Shown: in pieces, positions 1-5,229 of the stretch
Layout of the letters: each line of letters starts with the position of its first letter
Position numbering within the stretch: position 1 is the first letter of the stretch
NCBI GenBank assembly: GCA_004554385.1
Contig: SFMO01000176.1
Location: 1 to 8,050, forward strand
Source: Ruminococcus flavefaciens
GTDB taxonomy: Bacteria > Bacillota > Clostridia > Oscillospirales > Ruminococcaceae
DNA: 8,050 bases
Direction: 5' to 3'
Translations under genes and position numbers: made by a program
The notes under the pieces: generated by a model
Database searches by the model: none
The model's input: the letters and a program-made list of their open reading frames with translations, nothing else
Told to the model about the DNA's origin: nothing

Positions 1-784
1 GGGGTAAATGCCAATATCGCTTAAGTTGTTGGCATTGATATCCTAAAACGCCTGCGGGACTTGTTGTGAAGAAGGTGAAGTTTTTGATGACCGACTCACT
101 GTCAAGTCCGAAATGTGCTGCAGCCACTATGTTCGCCCATGTGATGAATACAAAAAGCGGTATCACAATATTTACCGAAACTATGCCGAATATAGCCTCA
201 AACATACTGCCTGCAAAGCTTATGGCAAATACACAGATGGAATACAGCATTATCATGCCGACCAGTGCAGCAAATTCTATTTTGAACAGTACAGGTATCG
301 TATCCATAAATTTGCCAAGGTCAATAAAGGCTGAGCCTATGAGAAGCTCAATAAACGCTATTGCTGTACCGAGGATAAATGGCAGGATATATGCAGCAAG
401 TCCCGAAAGATAATCCGCAAAGAAGCGCTGACGGGAATTCAGAGGCAGCGACATGTTCATATCCACAAGTGATTTATTGTACAGATAGCGGAAATTGAAC
501 ATTGGTATGAACAGTCCCATTGCAACACCAAGTATCACTGCTATGATACCGATGAAAACAAAAGGTATCAGTTTATCAAGCGCTCTTGTCGACACTATGT
601 CCATGAGCTTGTTTTTTTCTTCGATGTATGACGCCCTGAGGATAACTCCTGCTATTAAAGGGAAACCTAAAAGCTGAAAAACAAGTGTTGTGATAAACAG
701 CTTTATGTCCTCAGAGAATTTGCTCTTCAGCCTGACAGAGAAGAAGCTTTTCTTTTTATTCTCCGTTGTTGTCGCTGCTGTCAT
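1..784 (-). CDS. ABC-2 type transporter permease, 3' end beyond window (partial)
   Basis: Membrane subunit partnering the ATPase encoded just upstream. The frame is open from an ATG at 784 to the left edge (261 codons seen), so the C-terminus is missing. The start is set by a GGAGGTG ribosome site (792-798), 7 bases before the ATG, inside the end of the ATPase gene; the 29-bp overlap implies coupled translation. A charged cytoplasmic N-terminus (NKKKSFFSVRLKSKF) precedes about five hydrophobic segments at roughly residues 28-48, 72-94, 126-150, 165-190 and 195-220. Between segments 2 and 3 is SLPLNSRQRFFADYLSGL, matching the 'LP(V/L)SR...F..kYL' cytoplasmic motif of ABC-2 permeases in YtrA-regulated operons. 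The substrate cannot be read from sequence; family knowledge suggests peptide antibiotic or lipid-linked substrates. The last ~13 codons (1-40) have unusual codon use (three CAA, one CGA) and a better reading in another frame, so a frameshift near 41-43 is possible. Confidence 0.85.
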   Translation of the reverse strand, partial: MTAATTTENKKKSFFSVRLKSKFSEDIKLFITTLVFQLLGFPLIAGVILRASYIEEKNKLMDIVSTRALDKLIPFVFIGIIAVILGVAMGLFIPMFNFRYLYNKSLVDMNMSLPLNSRQRFFADYLSGLAAYILPFILGTAIAFIELLIGSAFIDLGKFMDTIPVLFKIEFAALVGMIMLYSICVFAISFAGSMFEAIFGIVSVNIVIPLFVFITWANIVAAAHFGLDSESVIKNFTFFTTSPAGVLGYQCQQLKRYWHLP

Positions 785-1685
785 AGCCGAGCACCTCCAG
801 TTCATAGATAAATATTTCTTCAAGAGTAAGTGGTATGACCTCTGTTATCATCGGGTCTTTTATAAGAAGAGAAGCCTTTATCGCCTCTATATCGCCCTTT
901 GCTATTAAAAAGCAGATACTCTGGCTCTGCTCAAAATGGAGTATCTCAATGCCATCCTGAGCAAAATCCTCCTTTGAATATGCTGCAACAGTGCCGTCCT
1001 CTTTCCTGTTGAACACCACCTGTATCTTGTGTACGCTGCCCTTGACATCATCAATATCACGGGAGAAAACTATCTTTCCTTCATGTATCAGCGCTGCCTT
1101 GTCGCAGACCTCATTTATCTCCTTGAGATTATGTGATGAGATTATAGTTGTGAGCTGACGGTCGAGCATTGCGTCAACTATCATCTTCTTTACAATGATC
1201 CTCATTGTGGGATCAAGACCGTCAAAGGCTTCGTCAAGAAGAAGATAATCCGTTCTGCAGGCAAGTCCGATTATGACTATCGCCTGACGCTTCATTCCCT
1301 TTGAGAATGTGTTTATCTTCTTATCAAGGGGAAGTCCTGTCTTTTTCCGCAGAGTTTCAAATATCTCCTCCGAGAATGAAGTATAGAAATTCTTATAGTA
1401 GTTCTTCAGTTTGAGCAGGGTAAAGCTTCCGAACTGAACAGTCTCGTCATTGATAAAGAAGACCTTTTCCTTTGCTGTGACATTGTCGAAAACACTTTCG
1501 CCGTCCACAAGTACTTCCCCCGACTCAGGGGAATATATTCCCGAAATAAGCCTGAGTATGGTAGATTTGCCCGCTCCGTTAGAACCGAGAAGACCAAATG
1601 CCGTACCCTTTTCGATGCTGAGACTGACTCCGTCGAGAGCTGTATAGCTATCGAATTTTTTTACTGTGTTTTTTAGTTCGATCAC
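756..1685 (-). CDS. ABC transporter ATP-binding protein (BcrA/YtrB-like)
   Basis: A 309-residue nucleotide-binding subunit that should power the adjacent ABC-2 permease at the cytoplasmic face of the membrane. Visible motifs: Walker A GSNGAGKST (34-42), a variant signature FSKGMKRQ (127-134) in place of LSGGQ, Walker B YLLLDE (147-152) followed by the D-loop GLDP (156-159), and the switch histidine in ISSHN (His185). The usual Q-loop glutamine is not obvious; INDETVQF (78-85) occupies that place, as is common in this subfamily. Residues ~215-309 form the regulatory C-terminal extension typical of antibiotic-type exporters. The start codon is GTG at 1685, overlapping the stop of the GntR gene as GTGA; an in-frame TGA lies just upstream, so no longer start exists, and an AAGGAT ribosome-site-like stretch precedes it. 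The gene is co-transcribed with its repressor and permease. Length is normal for the family (about 280-310). Confidence 0.95.
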   Translation of the reverse strand: MIELKNTVKKFDSYTALDGVSLSIEKGTAFGLLGSNGAGKSTILRLISGIYSPESGEVLVDGESVFDNVTAKEKVFFINDETVQFGSFTLLKLKNYYKNFYTSFSEEIFETLRKKTGLPLDKKINTFSKGMKRQAIVIIGLACRTDYLLLDEAFDGLDPTMRIIVKKMIVDAMLDRQLTTIISSHNLKEINEVCDKAALIHEGKIVFSRDIDDVKGSVHKIQVVFNRKEDGTVAAYSKEDFAQDGIEILHFEQSQSICFLIAKGDIEAIKASLLIKDPMITEVIPLTLEEIFIYELEVLGYDSSDNNGE

Positions 1686-2059
1686 TCTTCATCATCCTTT
1701 CTGTAAGACAGGTACAACGAATCTATCCTTGCCTTCAGATCCTCGGGAGCTATCCCCTTTTCAAAGGCTTCATTCACCGTGGACTCGAAATCCGTCATAA
1801 CCTTTTTTCTGAATTCGTCATAATTCTGAGCCGATACAAAGCTCCCCCGCCCCGGAACGGAGTAAATGATCCCGTTGCGTTCAAGCTCCAGATAAGCCTT
1901 TGAGACCGTATTAGGATTTACTCCCGTGGACTTGGCAAGACTCCTGACGCTGGGAAGCTGATCGTTCTCCGCAAGTGTACCGTTTATGATAAGCGAAACG
2001 ATCTTCTGGTATATCTGCTCATAAATGGGTATCCTGCTTGTCAGGTCAATAGCAAACAT
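1682..2059 (-). CDS. GntR-family (YtrA subfamily) transcriptional repressor
   Basis: A 125-residue DNA-binding regulator, first gene of the ABC operon. The N-terminal winged helix-turn-helix is clear: IPIYEQIYQKIVSLIINGTL (about 10-29), then LPSVRSLAKSTGVNPNTVSKAY (recognition helix region) and the wing GIIYSVPGRGSFV. The tail after residue ~80 is only about 45 residues, which is the YtrA type: too short for a ligand-binding domain of the FadR or HutC kind. YtrA members typically repress their own ABC transporter operon until envelope stress or a peptide antibiotic is sensed. I chose the ATG at 2059 (MFAIDLTSRIPIYEQ) because AGGAG lies 6 bases upstream and family members begin there; an in-frame ATG at 2131 would put the -10 promoter box inside the gene. 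The gene overlaps the ATPase by 4 bp. Confidence 0.93.
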   Translation of the reverse strand: MFAIDLTSRIPIYEQIYQKIVSLIINGTLAENDQLPSVRSLAKSTGVNPNTVSKAYLELERNGIIYSVPGRGSFVSAQNYDEFRKKVMTDFESTVNEAFEKGIAPEDLKARIDSLYLSYRKDDEE

Positions 2060-2065
2060 ATGCAG

Positions 2066-2070
2066 CTCCT
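2066..2070 (-). promoter_or_regulatory. Ribosome binding site deciding the GntR start
   Basis: On the minus strand AAAGGAG is followed by six bases (CTGCAT) and ATG at 2059. No comparable site precedes the in-frame ATG at 2131, so this favours the 125-residue product over a 149-residue one. Confidence 0.8.
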
Positions 2071-2083
2071 TTCTGTGATACAT

Positions 2084-2115
2084 GTGTACTATGTCTGATA
2101 GTACAGTTACTACAC
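2084..2115. promoter_or_regulatory. Probable YtrA-type operator: TGTACTAT-5-ATAGTACA palindrome plus a third half-site
   Basis: A perfect 8-bp inverted repeat, TGTACTAT (2085-2092) and ATAGTACA (2098-2105), is separated by GTCTG. A third half-site, TACTACAC (2108-2115), matches the reverse complement of GTGTACTA (2084-2091) in 7 of 8 bases, giving a second, wider dyad. The elements lie between the predicted transcription start (around 2113, minus strand) and the repressor gene, where bound protein would block transcription. The proposed ligand, the repressor encoded immediately downstream, is inferred from position and symmetry. Confidence 0.7.
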
Positions 2116-2119
2116 TTGA

Positions 2120-2148
2120 ATAATAACACATATCCTATCGTTTGTCAA
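2120..2148 (-). promoter_or_regulatory. Sigma-A-type promoter of the GntR-ABC operon
   Basis: On the minus strand a perfect -35 TTGACA (2143-2148) is followed by a 17-bp spacer and -10 TATTAT (2120-2125, 5 of 6 consensus). The predicted start near 2113 leaves a leader of about 54 bases containing the palindrome and ribosome site. A promoter this strong next to an operator fits a repressed, inducible operon. Confidence 0.85.
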
Positions 2149-2189
2149 TAGTTTTTTTGATTTTGTATTTGATAAATTTTATTAACATG

Positions 2190-2233
2190 ATTTTAGGGCT
2201 ATTTTAAGGTAACATTAAGATTATTTTAAGTAT
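2190..2233 (+). promoter_or_regulatory. Four 11-bp-phased direct repeats (OmpR/PhoB-type binding box candidate)
   Basis: Four tandem 11-bp units begin at 2190, 2201, 2212 and 2223: ATTTTAGGGCT, ATTTTAAGGTA, ACATTAAGATT, ATTTTAAGTAT. The core TTAAG recurs exactly every 11 bp (2204, 2215, 2226), with TTAGG at 2193. Two units share the 9-mer TATTTTAAG at 22-bp distance (2200-2208, 2222-2230). Direct repeats at helical phase just upstream of a -10 box are the usual site of winged-helix response regulators of the OmpR/PhoB family. No regulator of that family is encoded in the window, so its identity is unknown. The AT-rich context raises the chance of coincidence. Confidence 0.5.
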
Positions 2234-2240
2234 CGTTCGC

Positions 2241-2246
2241 TATTAT
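2241..2246 (+). promoter_or_regulatory. Candidate -10 box for the dockerin/CotH gene
   Basis: TATTAT (5 of 6 consensus) lies 10 bases after the last TTAAG core. No good -35 hexamer is found 16-18 bp upstream; the phased repeats occupy that place, as in activator-dependent promoters. The implied start near 2253 gives a leader of about 42 bases that is almost wholly A and T. Other TATTAT-like strings occur in this AT-rich stretch, so the exact box is uncertain. Confidence 0.45.
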
Positions 2247-2278
2247 GTAAATACATTTATTATTATTTATTATTTTTT

Positions 2279-2284
2279 AGGAGG
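2279..2284 (+). promoter_or_regulatory. Ribosome binding site of the dockerin/CotH gene
   Basis: Perfect AGGAGG, 10 bases upstream of the ATG at 2295. A closer ATG at 2285 directly abuts the site and is in another frame, so it is not the start; the 2295 start opens directly into a signal peptide. Confidence 0.85.
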
Positions 2285-2294
2285 ATGAAAAAAG

Positions 2295-5135
2295 ATGAAA
2301 AAGAAAACACTGCTCGCAGGCTTTATGACAGCCTGCATCATCGGCTCAGCTTCTGCACTGCCTCTCACAGGCTCAGCTGCCGAAAAGCTCTACGGCGACG
2401 CAAACCTTGACGGCGCTGTGGATATGTCAGACTGCGTTCTCATTATGCAGTCCCTTGCCAATCCGTCAAAATACGGAGTTACAGGCACTTCGGAAAAGCA
2501 TATCACCGCTGACGGTTCAGACCTTGCAGATGTTTCCGAGCGCGGAAACGGTCTGACCTCAAATGATGCCCTCTCTATACAGCGCTACCTGCTGGGCAGC
2601 ATAAAAACTCTCCCCGAGAGCTTCGCAGCAGGCAGCACTGACGATACTGAGGAGAAGGACACCGTAAACACAAAGATACACCTCAGTGACGGCGGTATAA
2701 CTGTTGACGGAGAGTACGCTTCAGCTCAGGGCTCAAAGGTAACTATCACCCACTCAGGCAGCTTTACGCTTGACGGTACTCTTGCAGACGGTCAGATATG
2801 CGTTGATATTCCCGACGAGACAGCTGACAGCGGCACAGTCAAGCTCATACTCAGCGGAGTGAATATCACAGGCAAGAGCGCTCCTGCTGTTCTTATAAAA
2901 AATGCTGACAAGGCTTCCATCACTATCGCTGACGGCACAGAAAACTTCATCTCAGACGGAACTGCCGCATATGCAGGCGAAGACGAGACAAGCGCTCTTA
3001 TCGAAGCTAAGGACGATCTGACCATCAAGGGCGGCACAGCAGGTACAGGTACTCTTACCATTACTGCAAATATACAGGACGCTATGGCTTGCAATAACGA
3101 CATCAAATTCACAGGCGGTATCACCAATATCGAAACACTCAATATAGAGGTGCCGAATGACGCAGTAAAGGGCAAGACATCCGTTACCGTAAAGGGCGGA
3201 AAGCTCAGTATCAAGGCAGAGGGCGACGGTATCAAGTCCTCTAAGGGAAATGTGGATATTGAAAGCGGTGAGATAAGCATCAAGTGCGGCAACGACGCTG
3301 TACAGGCTGAAACTGCTATCAATATCAGCGGCGGCGATATATCCGCATTCGGCGACAGAGGTCTTACAAGTGCAGGCACTATTAGCATTTCAGGCGGTAC
3401 TGTTCTTGCAACAGCTACCGATAATCAGTGCGAGAACCTCACCTCAACAGAGCAGAACACCCTTATGCTTGATTTCACCAAGGAATGGGGCAAGAACAAT
3501 CCTGTGGCTGTTACTGATTCTGAAAACAAGCCTGTATTTGACAAGAATACACTCAAGAAATTCAGATATGCCATCGTTTCCTCACCTGACCTTGGAAGTG
3601 CCGAGTACAAGGTATTCGCAGGCGGCATAAAGATGAAACACGGCTCAGGCAGCACATTCAAGGCAGGCAAGCCTGCTTCATACAAGGACGTAAATAACGA
3701 TATGGAAAATGAGGAGCAGCTCTACGGCGAGCTCTTCAGCCAGAATATGATCCATAAGATAGACGTAAAAATGGATGAGGCACAGTGGAATAATCTTCTC
3801 GCTAACGCAAGCAAGGAGGAGTGGACTCCCTGTGATGTTGTCATCGACGGTGAGGAGCTGAAAAATGTAGGTATCCGCACAAAGGGCAACAGCTCCCTTA
3901 TGATGGCTAAAAACGGCAAATACAGCTTCCGTATCAAGACTGACAAGTTCGACAAGGATGTTAACTATCACGGTCTCACAGAGCTCTGCATGAACAATAT
4001 GCTCTCAGATGCTACCTGCATGAGAGATATTCTCTGCTATAACGCAATGTATGAGATAGGCGGAGTTGCTCCTCACGCTGCACACACGGACATGTACCTC
4101 AACGGTGAGCTCTACAGCTTCTATCTCCTCGCTGAGCAGCCCGGTACTACTGTGGCTGAGCGCTATGCCGTAGATGACGACTCGGTACTCTACAAGGCTA
4201 CCGAAAGCAACGGCGCTGAAGGCGGATGGGGCGGATTTGGCGGTGACAGCTACTGCTCGTTCACTGAGAATATGCCTCTTGACAGGTTTGCTGTTAAATT
4301 CGGCACTGATGACGAGTTCAAGCATATACAGGATATAAAGACAGCTATCAACAAGCTGACTCCAACAGACTACAAGTTCATCGAGGACGTTATCGATGTT
4401 CCAAGCTTCCTCAAGGGATTTGCAGTAAACTCTATCTTCTGCAACTACGACAGCTATAACGGTTCTCTTGCACATAACTACTATCTCATGTACTCAGGCG
4501 GCAAGGCATACTTCGTAGGCTGGGACTACAACCTCTGCCTCGGAAACTTCACAGGCGGCGCAAGCTCTGTTACATCTGATATCACAACAAGCCTTTATCA
4601 GTCAACTATCGAGGATCGTCCCCTTGCAAAGCTTTTACAGGTACCTGAGTACTACGATATGTATGTTGATATTGTAAATCAGGTAATGGACTACTACAGC
4701 GATCCCGAAGCATATGTTGCTGATTACGCAAAGAAGATACGCTCACACGTTGCTGCTGACCCACGCGCATCATTCACAGTTGACGACTTTGACCTTAACA
4801 CATCCAAGAGCCCTGAGGGTCTCCAGTACAGCGAAGAAGAAGTTCCTGCATGGGGCAACTGGAACATGGAAGGAAACGGTGAAGGAGGCGCATGGCAGGG
4901 ATTCGGCGGCGAAAACGGTGAAAACGGCGGCGGCTGGCAAGGATTCGGCGGTGACGCAAGCGTCGACTGGGCTAATATGGACTGGGAGAACATGGACTGG
5001 GAAAATATGGACTGGGGCGATATGGACTTCGGTGATATGGACTGGGGCGACGGAACGTTCGGCGGCGGACAGACCTCAGTCGTTGACTTCCTCATCAAGA
5101 GATTCGAGATAATCCGTGAAGCTCTCAAAAAATGA
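2295..5135 (+). CDS. Secreted dockerin / Cthe_2159-like carbohydrate-binding / CotH kinase-like protein
   Basis: A 946-residue modular exoprotein. Residues 1-29 are a signal peptide (MKKK, hydrophobic core, probable cleavage after SAA). Residues ~32-107 are a type I dockerin: the first calcium loop D35-N37-D39-G-x-V-D43-D46 is canonical, while the second (79-91, DVSERGNGLTSND) has an Arg at a ligand position and one extra residue. Residues ~125-430 are Gly/Thr/Ser-rich beta-strand repeats (ISGGDIS, ISGGTV, VKGGKLSIKAEGDGIKSSKG) matching the Cthe_2159 beta-helix family, known to bind cellulose and polygalacturonate. Residues ~481-830 are a CotH kinase domain: RTKGNSS (528-534), DMYLNGELYSFYLLAEQ (599-615), NYDSYNG...HNYYL (717-731) and GWDYNLCLG (742-750, with the probable metal-binding Asp744). 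Residues 643-650 are a GGWGGFGG insert. The tail has two WQGFGG motifs, six DWxxM-type repeats (891-920) and a terminal basic/amphipathic segment. The dockerin predicts anchoring on a cellulosome scaffoldin. Whether the kinase fold is active outside the cell, and on what, is unknown. Confidence 0.93.
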   Translation: MKKKTLLAGFMTACIIGSASALPLTGSAAEKLYGDANLDGAVDMSDCVLIMQSLANPSKYGVTGTSEKHITADGSDLADVSERGNGLTSNDALSIQRYLLGSIKTLPESFAAGSTDDTEEKDTVNTKIHLSDGGITVDGEYASAQGSKVTITHSGSFTLDGTLADGQICVDIPDETADSGTVKLILSGVNITGKSAPAVLIKNADKASITIADGTENFISDGTAAYAGEDETSALIEAKDDLTIKGGTAGTGTLTITANIQDAMACNNDIKFTGGITNIETLNIEVPNDAVKGKTSVTVKGGKLSIKAEGDGIKSSKGNVDIESGEISIKCGNDAVQAETAINISGGDISAFGDRGLTSAGTISISGGTVLATATDNQCENLTSTEQNTLMLDFTKEWGKNNPVAVTDSENKPVFDKNTLKKFRYAIVSSPDLGSAEYKVFAGGIKMKHGSGSTFKAGKPASYKDVNNDMENEEQLYGELFSQNMIHKIDVKMDEAQWNNLLANASKEEWTPCDVVIDGEELKNVGIRTKGNSSLMMAKNGKYSFRIKTDKFDKDVNYHGLTELCMNNMLSDATCMRDILCYNAMYEIGGVAPHAAHTDMYLNGELYSFYLLAEQPGTTVAERYAVDDDSVLYKATESNGAEGGWGGFGGDSYCSFTENMPLDRFAVKFGTDDEFKHIQDIKTAINKLTPTDYKFIEDVIDVPSFLKGFAVNSIFCNYDSYNGSLAHNYYLMYSGGKAYFVGWDYNLCLGNFTGGASSVTSDITTSLYQSTIEDRPLAKLLQVPEYYDMYVDIVNQVMDYYSDPEAYVADYAKKIRSHVAADPRASFTVDDFDLNTSKSPEGLQYSEEEVPAWGNWNMEGNGEGGAWQGFGGENGENGGGWQGFGGDASVDWANMDWENMDWENMDWGDMDFGDMDWGDGTFGGGQTSVVDFLIKRFEIIREALKK
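4965..5054 (+). repeat. Six tandem 15-bp coding repeats (DWxxM pentapeptides)
   Basis: Six consecutive 15-base units encode DWANM, DWENM, DWENM, DWGDM, DFGDM and DWGDG (residues 891-920 of the CotH-like protein). Codons differ between units at several third positions (AACATG versus AATATG, GGC versus GGT), so the peptide pattern is conserved more than the DNA, suggesting selection on the acidic, Trp-rich surface. The array is preceded by two WQGFGG motifs 14 residues apart. Confidence 0.9.
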
Positions 5136-5169
5136 TGACAGATAGAAAACATGACATATAAAAGAAATA

Positions 5170-5203
5170 AGGCGGTTCATTATCTGAACCGCCTGTTTCT
5201 CTT
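5170..5203. terminator. Bidirectional intrinsic terminator between convergent genes
   Basis: A perfect 10-bp stem, AGGCGGTTCA (5170-5179) and TGAACCGCCT (5185-5194), encloses a 5-base loop (TTATC). It is followed on the plus strand by GTTTCTCTTTT and on the minus strand by TATTTCTTTT. It lies 34 bases after the CotH-gene stop and can serve the leucine-rich-repeat gene from the other side. Confidence 0.88.
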
Positions 5204-5214
5204 TTGAACCGCCT
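5185..5214. repeat. Duplicated terminator arm (10-bp direct repeat)
   Basis: TGAACCGCCT occurs at 5185-5194 and again at 5205-5214, separated by exactly 10 bases. Either copy can pair with AGGCGGTTCA at 5170-5179, so an alternative hairpin with a 25-base loop is possible. Confidence 0.8.
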
Positions 5215-5229
5215 CTGCGTGATAAATCA

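Noticed and set aside
2060..2131. Longer GntR protein starting at an ATG at 2131
   Set aside because: It would include the -10 box and operator in the coding sequence, lacks a ribosome site, and adds residues not typical of the family; the ATG at 2059 has AGGAG at 6-base spacing.
2249..2278. TTATT-type repeats as a microsatellite or origin-like AT-rich element
   Set aside because: The pattern is irregular and short, as expected for an AT-rich leader; no DnaA-box cluster or iteron structure is visible.
2792..3388. 198-codon open frame on the minus strand inside the dockerin/CotH gene
   Set aside because: Antisense to a strongly supported gene; its Pro/Ser/Leu/Val-rich content mirrors the Gly/Thr/Ser beta-helix coding, and no ribosome site was seen.
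4724..5152. 142-codon minus-strand frame rich in SPQSIFSQSMFSQSI repeats
   Set aside because: The repeats are the complement of the DWxxM coding array; composition and position show it is a shadow.
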